From positions 175,003,352-175,067,351 of the forward strand of contig CM060964.1 of NCBI GenBank assembly GCA_030765045.1: a stretch of 64,000 nucleotides of DNA, written 5' to 3'. This document shows positions 45,591 through 55,699 of this stretch, piece by piece. Within the stretch, counting starts at the first letter, position 1, and each line of letters starts with the position of its first letter. Source of the stretch: Tenodera sinensis. Taxonomy: Eukaryota > Arthropoda > Insecta > Mantodea > Mantidae. The notes beneath the pieces are model-generated. The model made no database searches and was not told the origin of the DNA. It saw nothing but the letters and a program-made list of their open reading frames with translations. The translations under genes were made by a program, and so were the position numbers.

Positions 45591-45979
45591 AAGCACGGAC
45601 GTATACAAATATTCTAGACACCTCGCCCGCTCGCAAAACTGTGCGCCTACAACATAGGTCCCCGGCCACGTACTGCTACAACAGGGGGCCGCCAAAAAGA
45701 AAATGCCTTTCACACAGGGGTCGACGCCACTAACTGTCACCACCATAGGACATGCTGCCCAATGTATATATTGAAAATATGTAAATAGTGTGTCTGAGTG
45801 CAGTGTGCGTGAATGAGAGTGAATGAATGAGTGTAAATATTGTATATATGTATAAACAGCAAAATAAGTGGAACATAACATAGAACAATTACAATACCAA
45901 ACTTCTCGAGAACCCACAGCGGGCTCCCGTATGGATTTGGGCAAACCCAGAAAGACTATAAATATTAAAAGCCCGAAAA

Positions 45980-45981
<2 letters not shown>

Positions 45982-46069
<88 letters not shown>
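45982..46069. repeat. TA then CA compound microsatellite
   Basis: (TA)n to about 46041 followed by (CA)n to 46069, in the 3' UTR of LINE copy 2. Confidence 0.95.
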
Positions 46070-46073
<4 letters not shown>

Positions 46074-46148
46074 ATTGTTAGCCCTGCAAGCTGGGACCAC
46101 TCTACCGGCAACAGGAAAAAAAAGAAAAAAAGTAGCAAATAAATAATC

Positions 46149-46164
46149 TAACCTAACCTAACCT
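46149..46164 (+). repeat. Telomere-like (CTAAC)n tail at the 3' end of LINE copy 2
   Basis: CTAACCTAACCTAACCT forms the last bases before the TSD at 46165. CCTAA is the complement of the TTAGG insect telomere unit. It most likely arose as the element's own 3' tail during insertion, since it lies inside the TSD. Confidence 0.6.
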
Positions 46165-46300
46165 AAGCAGCACAGTTGTTGAAATCTCCTCTAGGATACT
46201 TCGATCTCGCAGCCACTGATGATGTCCTCCGTAGTCGCAGACGGAACGTCTGGGAAGAAGAAGCCCAGTAGCCACAGCCCATAAGCTGGAAATATATTGT
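46165..46300 (+). mobile_element. Penelope-like element 3' end (after the LINE insertions)
   Basis: After the third AAGCAGCACAG the sequence resumes with GATCTCGCAGCCACTGATGA, TGTCCTCCGTAGTCGCAGAC, GGAACGTCTGGGAAGAAG and CAGTAGCCACAGCCCATAAG. A hairpin-like GATGATGTCC...GACG(G/A)AACGTC block with this layout is typical of Penelope-like 3' regions, as far as I recall. This supports continuity with 35705-36884. Confidence 0.6.
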
Positions 46301-46352
46301 TTCTAGTAGCAGTAGGAGCGGCGGCGGCAGCGGTAGTAGTAGTACTAGTAGT

Positions 46353-46361
46353 AACAATAAC

Positions 46362-46456
<95 letters not shown>
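46353..46456. repeat. AAT/ATA trinucleotide microsatellite
   Basis: About 95 bp of AAT units preceded by GTAGTAGTA and CGGCGGCAG short repeats. Confidence 0.95.
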
Positions 46457-46459
<3 letters not shown>

Positions 46460-46679
46460 TAACTATAATATTAATAAGAAACAAAGAAACGCCAATGAAA
46501 CATTACGTGGCCTCATGTTTGCATGGATTTTGTTACTACTTGCAATCTGTAATCCGTAACGTTAAGACAATAGTAGCATATACAGGAATGAGTTTATTCC
46601 CGGGAAAATAAAGCCCTGTAAGAGAAGTGGAAAATACTCTAAGACTATTCTTGTCTATTATCACACGCTACACACGTTA

Positions 46680-46815
46680 GCCTGGCATCCTAGCCGCTTC
46701 TCTAACAAGCAGAACAAAGTTCACGCACGCCACTGACTGGACTTACCCACATGATTTCTGCAACTCCTTTAATGCACGAAGAGTTATCTACTTACCCCAA
46801 TGCCGGCTGGAGTGG
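46680..46815 (-). repeat. Inverted copy of the 7.66-7.80 kb LINE-associated segment
   Basis: The reverse complement contains GGTAAGTAGATAACTCTTCG, GAGTTGCAGAAATCATG and CAGTCAGTGGCGTGCGTGAA, which match 7685-7770 with a few changes. It has no coding frame on its own. Confidence 0.55.
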
Positions 46816-46865
46816 GCCACCTGGTATAATTTGCTAAGCACTCTTCTGGCATTAGAATACATTAA

Positions 46866-47700
46866 ATCCTAAATACGACAAGGAGGCTTTAAAAACGCTT
46901 TCTTCATATTTCCCATTAGTTGTGTACATCTGGGAAGTGGCCTCTTTATTTCCTCAGCAACTCTGTGGCAGACATGTGTTAAGCAGGTTACATGCACTAC
47001 TTTTGAATGGAGTGCGTTAAGGGAGTTCACTGCTTTAAACATATAGGATACTGCATCAGTGACGAATAGCAGTACAGGGTCATAGACCAGAGAGAATTCA
47101 TGGTTTAGTCAAACAATTTATTCACAGTGGAATAATTCACTTTCTCCAAAACATCACAATTTACAAGAAAGATATCACTTCTATCTGCTTCATTCAAAAC
47201 ACCTACAATTACATTCACAACATACAGACCTATAGTCTGTAGTCTTGTCTATTGACACCCAGATGTGTTTGTCTTTCAATTCCATTCTGATTTCATCCAT
47301 AGTCTAGTTGTAACATCATTTGAGGTATTTCTATCTTATTGTTGGCTCATCTGGTACAGATTTTTAAGTATAGTTCTGTAGAAAATTGTGGAAAGCATCA
47401 TTGTACAGCTTACTGAATGGTATATTTGCTGAAGCAAAGATTTGACACAGATCTTCATAAAACTGCAAATTCCCTGAATTCATATTGTACTGTCCTAGCT
47501 GCATCTGTTGCACTTTTCTTTTCCCATGTGCTTTTAGTCCTTGTTTGCTTTTCCCTGTTGACATGTTCAATGGTGAACCTCTTCTCCGCTGCTACTTTAA
47601 CGCCGCACATTTTGCAGTACAGAATACTACCGTCACTTGAAAATTCGGTGTCCCCATTTTCCGAAACAAACGACTTTAGTTTCACAGTAGTTTTACATTT
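46866..47700 (-). pseudogene. hAT transposase pseudogene with BED-type zinc finger
   Basis: Read from 47690 down: an N-terminal finger ILYCKMCGVKVAAEKRFTIE with HVNREK, then LQFYEDLCQIFASANIPFSK and FHNFLQNYT. A stop-containing stretch still shows SVPDEPTIR and DKHIWVSIDKT. Then come a frame change and VLLFVTDAVSYMFKAVNSLN, HVTCLTHVCHRVAEEIKR and GNMKKAFLKPPCR. The second half, with the TRW block and C-tail, is absent, so it is truncated as well as frameshifted. Confidence 0.7.
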
Positions 47701-48109
47701 GGCATGTTCAGAAAATAAATTTTGCTCTTCATTTCACTCATTAACAGCTTATGAGAAACGGACTAAAATACAGAAATATAAAACCTAATCTGTTGGAATA
47801 TCTGTTTGCAAGACCCTCAGACAATAGCAGGTAACCACGTCACAGGCTATTGCTTCCTGCATGCCCTCAAATTCCTACTTCATGCCAACAAGAGGTTTGC
47901 GAGACCCTTAGACAATAGCAGGTAGCCACACCACAGCCATTACTTGCTGTAGGTATCCCTCAAATTCTCCAACCTTTTACAAGATGTAACCAATAATATT
48001 CCCTGCAGTTGGACGAGACCACTTTGAAACAAAATCATATTACAGGGGTTACTGCAGTTTTTCCAAGGAAATATAATTCCTTCTTAAACATGAGAAGTCT
48101 TGAAACTAA

Positions 48110-48300
48110 TAGGTAGCTTATACACTGCCGTATTTTAAAGAAGTGCATTAAAACTAGTGAAAAAGAGCAAAAAATGTACTTTTGCAGTAAAAGACCTAAA
48201 AAATGCTTTTAAATGGTAAAAAAATGCCCCTTTCCTCCAAAATGTGGCAAAAATGCAAAAAAAGTGACAGATAAAAATGACCTCATTTCACTCCTCGTGA
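48110..48300. repeat. A-rich hAT-like subterminal region
   Basis: Repeated AAAAATGC/AAAAATGCCCC motifs resemble the AAAATATGC subterminal motifs of the hAT at 52177-54722. It probably belongs to the 5' side of the hAT remnant at 46.9-47.7 kb. A terminus and TSD are not clear. Confidence 0.35.
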
Positions 48301-48339
48301 TACATTTCATACACATATTCAATTGAGCATCATGCTACT

Positions 48340-48720
48340 ATCACCAGAAAAAAGATGAAAAGTCATCGAAATCTGGTATCCTGATCTGTCTTATCCCAGA
48401 AACAAATATGGATATCCATCTGTTCTTTCTGTGAAACGTTGTTCAGCAATTCATCAAATGCGACTATGTGCTCAGTTTCATTAAGTTTCAAGATAAGTTC
48501 CCTTTTCATATAGGTAATGTGGAACACCATGCGTTAAGAGATAACACATACTTTTGCAGTGTAATCTGCTTTGCGATATTACTATCAGAATATAGTTCAC
48601 GAAGACAGTGGACCATCTTTCAGACAGTCCTTGCAGACATCCCAATCATTACTCAGAGCATTGCCAGCATTACTTCTCCATTTGTCACACCACCAGTAAG
48701 CTTGAAGTAACCTAAACTAA
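48340..48720 (-). pseudogene. Degenerate transposase-like fragment
   Basis: Minus-strand frames show SDSNIAKQITLQKYVLSL, then after stops FDELLNNVSQKEQMDIHIC and FWDKTDQDTRF. This order (SKIAKxFxL..., then SFDExLNxxxQxxQMDxHxRFWD) is familiar from arthropod hAT-like transposon proteins. Many stops are present. Assignment is from memory of the motif only. Confidence 0.4.
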
Positions 48721-51336
48721 AAGCTTGTGGTGAACTCTTGGTTTCTAGCATTCATAATGTAGCAGTGCATTTGCTAATCAACATGCTTAAGGATACAACA
48801 GGTACATGGTCTGTACCAGTCATAAAAACGGTTGATATTCACCACAAGCGGACATCCCAATTGACTTCATGGACAAGACATTAAGCACAAAAGCATATCA
48901 AAGATGAAACATCAAAATTGGATTTTTGAGTAGAAGGCAATGCTTCATTTATCTTAGGCACCTAAGATAGAAACATACAACCTACTGACATCAACCAATC
49001 AGTGAAGTGAAACATATCTGAAAATACATATTTTCCTCATTTTATTTCAAATGACAACTTTGTCCTGTTAATCTGAATGAATGATTGATGCATTTTTATT
49101 CCACAGCACCAGTTTTAACATTTTCATAACACTGAAACTTTTCATTTGAATGTAGCACATTTTTTAAATAGGTGCAACACAATGGCATTTGCACATACAC
49201 AATTCAGAATCTTAATGGCAGGTCTTAAGAAAGGCTTCAATCAGAAAAGTTATCCAAAAAGTTAATATGATTTTTTGTGTATAAACACCAAAAAGTTAAT
49301 CAACATTGTTTCTGAAAATTTTAAACAAAATTTACACTGATGAGGTCAGAAGGAAAATGTACCGATTTTACAATAAAAAGTTCCTACTCATATGGTGTTA
49401 AACTCTGGCCGCTCCAAGCAGCACCTCACATATAGGTTTCCTGCTCGTGTGGTGTAGTACTCATATAGACTGGTGTCATTAAAGTAGATGTGTTTCATTT
49501 GAAGCTATTTTTCTATAAATATGCATGTGGCTTTGATAAAATGCACAAGGCTTATCAATACTACTTCATGTTTATGAACTCTTGAGAAGTGCAGTTTCAC
49601 TGCCAGCAGTAAACCAAAAATTCTAAAGCCCTTGGATGACACACCCATTCACATTTGTTAGTAGAGTACTTTCCAAATTCATAAACTCAAGTTAAAATGA
49701 TCAAAATGTTAATCACCATATTTTGTGGATGAACACAGAAAAGTTTATCACCATTGACAATGAACAATGTTAACAAGAATACACTGATGAAATAAGAGAA
49801 AAAATATCTTAGAGGACGCATGTGTTCACATGTTAGCACTACTTTTTAAATTCAGAAACCTATATTAACTATGAAAATAAAATCAACCTAAGCTTTAGCT
49901 TAATTTCATTAGATACCAAGAATATAGTTTTTAAAAGGTAGGGATTACACATTTGATGTCAAGAGTCATGAGCATGCTACCTAATAGCCACCATTTCCTT
50001 CAAGTTTTGTATATTTGGCTTTTGTGCATTTATCATACAACTACGGTATTATATAAAAAGTTACAAACTAACTTTAATTGAATATTATGGTGGCCGCAAA
50101 ATTTAAAGGCAGCTGGCGGAAGGAGCTGGTCAACACAACACCCAATCAGAGGCTTGCCACACCCTGCAATGATGTAGCTAAGCACAGTGTGAAATCACGC
50201 TGTAAAGCCGATGGTATATCATTTGCACCCACAAAATTTTATTTGTGTAACAGCCAAGAGAATAATCTGACCATGAAGAGCACTTTGCTCTGAAGCTTCC
50301 TGTCCAAAAGCCAATTTTCTATGTAACTGGTTGCAGAGATACGAGTGTGCATTGAACTCGTCTTTTAACAGGCAGTTCTGCTAAGATGCTTTCATGTTCT
50401 CTGTCAAAATCCCTTCTTGACTACTTTGTTTATTGTGTCAGTATGTAACTCAAAACAGATAACAGAACCACAAGGACTAACGATAAGGGTGTCAAGTTGT
50501 TATGGTTTAGATTTCTGTCTTTGTGTTAATGACAGTAATTTCAATTCTTGGAAGTCAATTATATTGATCATATGGAGTTGTTTTATTGGTGTTTAATTTA
50601 GTGTTCTTTGTTGGTTTAGTCAAAATGTCAGTGAACAAGGCACAAGTAGTAAAGTGAACCAATAATACATAACCGGGAAGTGTTGCATCACAAAAGCAAG
50701 AGTCGAGGCTAGCGTAAAATACACATTCCAGCACACGCTGCTCTCCAATAAGGGAAAATACGATGGTAGTCCTACCTCTCGGACTAAGAGAAATGACAAC
50801 TTACGCAAGCCCGGAACACGGAAAGCAAAAGCACATGTGAAATATGCATGCAGTATGATACACAATATTAATGCAAGCAAATTCCCAAATCCCTCTGTCA
50901 TAATATATAGTATGCAGTGACTTATTAGCTGTATGAAGTATATGGAGATACTATCTTCAGAGCGAGTCAGCATTTAAAAAAATAGATTTACAAATTCGTT
51001 GACCTTTTATTATTATTATTCTCTCATTATAAATCTGAAAATTCACATTATTTACATAACCATTTTGTTGCGATAGCCTAAGCAATGTTTTTAAGACCAG
51101 GCTACACTGAAAATTTGGTAAAATGTTGAAAATCTTGGAATTTTCTTTTTTGGCATTGTTTTGGTAGCTTAGGGTGTGTAGAAATAGAAGACATGCTATT
51201 TTTATTATTTGTACCACCTTAGGTCACTATATGACCATTTAAAGAGACACCTGCAGGTGGTCATTAATGCTTAAAAGCCCTGTAAGAAGACTGAAGATTC
51301 CAGCTTCTTTAGTAATCAACCTATCACAGTGAAAAT
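48721..51336. other. No gene seen
   Basis: About 2.6 kb of A/T-rich DNA. ORFs of 70-117 codons at 50078 (plus) and 50620-50973 (minus) have no domain. Two similar blocks at about 49250 and 49690 (GTTAATxxxxATxTTTTGTG...AAC ACC/AACAC) suggest a decayed local duplication. Confidence 0.4.
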
Positions 51337-51339
51337 TTA

Positions 51340-51754
51340 ACCACATAATGAGAACATTAGTGTAAACTAACAGCCCAATTTTCATGCTGCTATATCAAAT
51401 ACTTCATTAATTATCAATTATTTTGTGTGAGAATATTGTATAAATTACTTGCTATATAAAATGTTGTATGTGACAAAAAATTAAATTTTAATGGTGAATT
51501 TATGTTTTTGACTAGTGCACTGTAATACAAGAAAACCCATATTCTAATTTTTTGAGAGTATTCTTTTATCATTTGCTCAATTTTTTTTTTCATGTATGTT
51601 ACTAAAAAATTCTGAAATAGTACTTTCTTATATTTTAACAACATACAGTTTTCAAAACATGAGCATTTATAAGAAATGGGGAATGTAAAGCTTCTTATTT
51701 ATATATCATGGACCTAACCTGTCAGTTTCACTAAGCTAAATGGAAAACTTTGAC
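51340..51754 (+). repeat. Left arm of a long inverted repeat flanking the Mutator-like ORF
   Basis: It pairs with the reverse complement of 54940-55352. Matching blocks include TTTTCATGCTGCTATATCAA, GACTAGTGCACTGTAATACA, CTAATTTTTTGAGAGTATTC and GGACCTAACCTGTCAGTTTC. By eye the arms are diverged by some 15-20 percent. Long inverted termini are typical of Mutator-like transposons. Confidence 0.65.
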
Positions 51755-52176
51755 ACCGGGACAAGTTGTATACTAATTGTGCCGTTGCCAAAGGAGAACA
51801 TCTATCGAAGCAAGACAACACACTCATGAAGACAGTCCTTTCAAAAGAAGTTATTAAGAAAGTGCTGCTATTGTATATTCATTTAGCTTCTGATGACCTG
51901 CTGGAAAGATGTACAGCAGGGAAAACACAGAATGCAAATGAATGCTTACACTCCCTGATATGGAATGGGTGTATGAATGAAACTCTTGTTTCAAGAAAGA
52001 AAATCGAACTTGAAGTGACATGTATTGTTGCAGATTTCAACATGGGCCGTAAGGAAATGCAAAAACTGGAGGCAATCATGTCAGTATTTAGTATAAATGA
52101 ATTAGGGATAAAGACCAGTGAGCAGAGAGATAGTCATATTCTTCAGCGGAGTGCCACTTCTGGTCAGTGTGATAAG
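51754..52176 (+). pseudogene. Mutator-like transposase domain, C-terminal remnant
   Basis: The frame is open from CAC at 51754 (no ATG; it follows a TGA). Motifs are DDLLERCTAGKTQNANECLH, SLIWNGC and then VSRKKIELEV and VADFNMGRKE. The GKTQN-x-NE-x-(L/F)-x-x-x-IW block is what I recall from the arthropod Mutator-like transposase domain proteins. The frame stops in the hAT element that inserted at 52177. Past that element, reading resumes at 54731 for about 18 more codons. The N-terminal catalytic part is missing. Confidence 0.55.
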
Positions 52177-52339
52177 TAGGGCTCGAAAGTTCATGCCCTA
52201 AAAAACACTGAAATATGCATGCAAATATGCTCTTAAAAACTTGAAAATATGCCAAGAAATATGCACTATTTATTTAAAACAATTAATGTCCCTTTGCAGT
52301 AGACAAGATGAGTTGGTATAAATAATAAATAAAGTTACC

Positions 52340-54120
52340 TTATTCCTTAGAGGTTGAAGCAGAAGTGGTCCCGCTGCTAGTATTAACTGCTAAATTGCAG
52401 TTCACAACCAACACTGCACAAATTTTCAACTGTAAAACATTGTTGTCTCGCAAAACACTTTCGTAACGTGAAAAACTTCTCTCCACATCACAAGATGTTA
52501 TTGTGGCATATTTAAATGATGTTAACTGCTTCAAAGAGTCACGTCTCTTGGTGTGACAGATGGTTTTCTTTCGAGGATATCTCAAATATCGCACATCTGT
52601 TTATAACCAGAATTTTTTGAAATTACATAATTCACTTTCTCTTTCACTTTTTGTCCTATTACCAGGAACTGAACTTAGATCACATATTGTTTTTTCAAAG
52701 ACAGTAAGTGATTCATGCAAAGTAGATCCTACAGCTTCCAATGCCATTATGGCTGTTGGTAAGAAAGAAAAATGGGCAGATGTGAAACTAAGATCCTCTT
52801 TTAACCCAGTGCCTGACAGAATATTTTGCACAGTTTCTATTGATGAAGCATCTTACGAGTCCAATGAATTAACAACCTCTTTGACTATTTTTATGTGCTC
52901 ACCATAATATAAAACTGCATCGACCCATGTTCCCCATCGAGTTAACACTGGTGCAGGAGGAAATCGGATATTAGGTGCTGTTGATTTAAACAACTTAACT
53001 CTTTTAGGAGATTTAACAAAAATTCTCTTTGTACTCTCATTTACCAATAGGAAAGAATCACTCACATATTGTCTCAGAAATGCGATGAAGAGCATGTGCC
53101 AAACAAGTTATATGATTAAGGAAATTGAAGCTATTAACAGTGAAGCAACAATATTCTAAAGCAAGAACAAATTAGAAACTAAAAACTTCACTTATCTTAG
53201 TCATATTGCAAGTTGCTGGTGCAAAGCTGACTAAAGTTGTGAGTTGACTCCAACTCATTCTCAAAGCTATACAAACAAATTTGTTACCAAAGCTACAGAT
53301 GCTCAATTTAATCACTAATCTCTGAAAACAAAAAACTATAAATACAATATTACTAAGATAAGTGAAGTTTTTAGTTTCTAATTTGTTCTTACTTTAGAAG
53401 TTATATGAATTAAGTTAGGAAAAATACCTTTCAGAGTTTGTCCTGATTTTACCATATAAGGACTTGCATCAGTAACATAAAAGTAACTGGTCATATTTGA
53501 TTCCACATGGCCATAGTAATTTCTAAGACTCAATGACAAACTGGGTCACAGTTACACTGTCAGTGGCCGACAATTTGCACACATTAAGAAGATAAGGTGT
53601 AGTCTTTTGTTCATTTTTTAAAGCACTCACGATTATTATAGCAATAGAACGGCGCTCAGAATCAGGGGTTACATCAACAGACATCCACACAAACTGATTG
53701 GCTAGTTTATTTTGTATATTTGACAATACATTATTGTAACAATGTCCTACATAAGTCTTACACAGTGTACTTTCTTCAGGCACATGTTGTCGAGTGTACT
53801 TGGCAAGAAAGTTTGTAACTGTCGGATGATTAATTTTGAACAAGGGAATATCAGCAGCTAAAAATGCTTGGCACAAGTCATAGGAAAATTCAGTAACCCT
53901 ACTTCCTAAACACTCTACTAGGTGTTTTTGAACAGGTTTATTGTTTGCAAGTTTTCTGATTAAATTCTCCTTATGTTTTGCTGTGCTTATGTGCTGAACT
54001 ATTTGAAATCTTTTCTTACTCCCTGCATGTTTCTCAGACGCTCCACAAAACAGTACCCTATTATCTGTAGATATTGAACTAATATCTAACTCGAAAACTT
54101 TTTCTGTAAATTAATTAATC
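52340..54120 (-). pseudogene. hAT transposase of the 52-54.7 kb element, degenerate
   Basis: From 54.1 kb downward: VLFCGASEKHAGSKKR and VQHISTAKHKENLIRK (a BED-like finger that has lost one Cys), SYDLCQAFLAADIPLFKINH, TVTNFLAKYTRQHVPEESTL, CYNNVLSNIQNKLANQFVWM, SVDVTPDSERRSIAIIIVSA, then about 400 bp of non-matching A/T-rich DNA at 53110-53520, LTRWGTWVDAVLYYGEHIK, VVNSLDS, and the tail CDVERSFSRYESVLRDNNVL. The acidic site reads SVDVTPD where others have CIDET. The 53.1-53.5 kb gap has a repeated TTCACTTATCTTAGT-type sequence in inverted form, so it may be another insertion. Confidence 0.7.
53150..53405. repeat. Inverted repeat inside the hAT remnant
   Basis: TTCTAAAGCAAGAACAAATTAGAAACTAAAA-type sequence at 53154-53190 is followed by ACTTCACTTATCTTAGT. 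The inverse, ACTAAGATAAGTGAAGT, then TTAGTTTCTAATTTG and GTTCTTACTTTAGAA, occurs at 53352-53399. Arms of about 45 bp around a 150-bp centre suggest a small MITE. The flanking duplication was not resolved. Confidence 0.6.
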
Positions 54121-54347
54121 TAGCACTCAAAGTTGGTTTTATTTTTGGCATTTGAAGAGCTTTTTAACATTTTATACACCAAATTTAATTTGGTGGGAAC
54201 CAGTTCACAACAATGTTACGTTTGAAGACCACGACAGAACTACTGGTGTGCAGACAAGCGTTGCTACAATCGTGCTGCTTAAAACATTGACCTGCACTTT
54301 ATCTTTGTTAATATAAACCTCTCAGATAATGCACTGATTATTCTCTA

Positions 54348-54350
<3 letters not shown>

Positions 54351-54383
<33 letters not shown>
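54351..54383. repeat. AT microsatellite
   Basis: Pure (AT)n, about 33 bp, within the hAT element. Confidence 0.9.
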
Positions 54384-54385
<2 letters not shown>

Positions 54386-54722
54386 GAAAGGATGGAAACG
54401 GGATTTACTGCATGACAACATGACTCAGCATTAGTTCTCGCCACCTTGCGAGTTGTAACATCATGTGCAATACTACCAATATGAAAGATATTATACAGAT
54501 GGAAAAAATAATAAAAAACCATAAAAATCATTAAAATATGCAATATAGTGGCTATAATATTGAAATATTATGCATTTATCAAAATCAATAAAATATGCAG
54601 TTATATGCACCATAAAATCATGTCCAAATAACTGAAAATTCCATAATTCGTGCACATAATGTAAAAGCATACATTTTAACCCCTATGAAAAAACATGCAA
54701 ATGCATTAACTTCCTAGCCCTA

Positions 54723-54939
54723 GTGATAAGAAGTCATCCTGCAGGATGCTGAAATATGGTAAACTTGCTGCACAGCAGAAGAAATAGCAGAAACAGTGTC
54801 ACATGTATACAGGAGAAAAAGTTTAGCTCCCTGCAAAGGTTAGAAGAATAAGATTTAAACAACCATTCTTTAAAACTCATTTTCTGAGAAACTTTTTTTT
54901 TCCCTAATATTTTTCAGTACCTACACAGAATGTCTCATA
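54723..54939 (+). pseudogene. Mutator-like ORF tail and 3' segment after the hAT
   Basis: After the right GTGATAAG the frame of the 51754 ORF resumes as KKSSCRMLKYGKLAAQQKK and ends at a TAG near 54788. The rest, to the right inverted arm, is noncoding. The in-frame continuation confirms that the hAT split a pre-existing ORF. Confidence 0.55.
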
Positions 54940-55352
54940 TGTCAAAGTTTTACATTTAGCTTAATGAAACTTACAGGTTAGGTCCATAATATCTAAATAA
55001 GGAATTTCACATTCCCCTTTTCCTTTAAATGTTCATGTTTGGAAAATTATATAATGTTAAAATATGAAAAAGTTGCTATTTTGAGAATGTTTTAAATAGC
55101 ATAAGAAAAAGAATTAGAGCAAATACTAAAAGAATTGTCTCAAAAAATCAGAATATGGGCTTTCTTATAATACAGTGTACTAGTCAAAAACAGAAATTCA
55201 CCTTTAAAAATGTAAACCTTTTGTCACAAAGGACATTTTATATGGCAAGTAATTTTTACAATATTTTCACGCCCAATATTTAATAACTAATTAAGTATTT
55301 GATATAATAGCATGAAAATCTGTGTGCTAGTTTAGAATAATAATCTCATTAA
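54940..55352 (-). repeat. Right arm of the long inverted repeat
   Basis: Inverted partner of 51340-51754. It starts with TGTCAAAGTTTTACATTTAG and ends around CTCATTAAGTGTGG, directly before helicase-like coding sequence. Confidence 0.65.
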
Positions 55353-55695
55353 GTGTGGGCAAACTGTGCATTCAGTACTCAAGTTGCCATTGAACATTCA
55401 CACAAATGCAGATGCAATATGTAACATAAAGCATTCAAGCATGTCTGAAATTTTGAGAAAATGCCAAATTATTATCTGGGATGAATACACTATGGCCCAT
55501 AAGCATTCACTTGAAGCTCTCAATAGAATGCTAAAAGATCTCAATAATAATACCAGGCTTTTTGGTGGTGCTCTACTGCTGCTGTCCGGTGATTTCAGAC
55601 AGACACTGCCGGAGATTCCATGAGATACATATGCGGATGAAATTAGTGCATGTTTGAAAGAATCATACCTATGGTAAAGTGTCGGTAATTTATGT
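55353..55695 (+). pseudogene. Helitron-type PIF1 helicase, 5' segment
   Basis: HSVLKLPLNIHTNADAICNI, then MSEILRKCQIIIWDEYTMAH (Walker B-like IIWDE) and LFGGALLLLSGDFRQTLPEI (motif III, GDFRQ) identify the PIF1-family SF1 helicase domain of Helitron proteins. A TGA follows LPEIP. The frame goes on as YADEISACLKESYLW to another stop, then is cut by a Gypsy element at 55700. Motif I (GxGKT) should lie just upstream but is absent, probably because the Mutator-like element's right arm borders it. Confidence 0.75.
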
Positions 55696-55699
55696 CTTA
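55696..55699. repeat. Gypsy target-site duplication, left (CTTA)
   Basis: CTTA here and at 61856-61859 flanks the LTR element. Confidence 0.75.

Larger units (their letters stand above)
41972..46164 (+). mobile_element. Jockey-like non-LTR retrotransposon, copy 2 (5'-truncated, dead)
   Basis: About 4.19 kb between the second and third AAGCAGCACAG. It starts inside ORF1, so it lacks the 5' UTR and the coiled-coil start. It is clearly related to copy 1 but diverged (for example NYLRRNKIEVAFICETKLQ against NYLRRTKIDVAFICEAKLK). The 3' UTR contains a TA then CA microsatellite and ends with three AACCT units rather than poly-A. Confidence 0.85.
52177..54722 (-). mobile_element. hAT element with 8-bp TSD (GTGATAAG)
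   Basis: TSDs are exact: GTGATAAG at 52169-52176 and 54723-54730. Terminal inverted repeats are TAGGGCTCGAAAGTT at the left and TAGGGCTAGGAAGTT inverted at the right. Subterminal AAATATGC motifs crowd both ends (52210-52265 and 54535-54715). It carries a decayed transposase on the minus strand and an AT microsatellite. It is the best-defined hAT in the window. Confidence 0.9.

Noticed and set aside
45426..46100. 224-codon minus-strand ORF
   Set aside because: Antisense of LINE copy 2 ending in TA/CA microsatellite; no domain.
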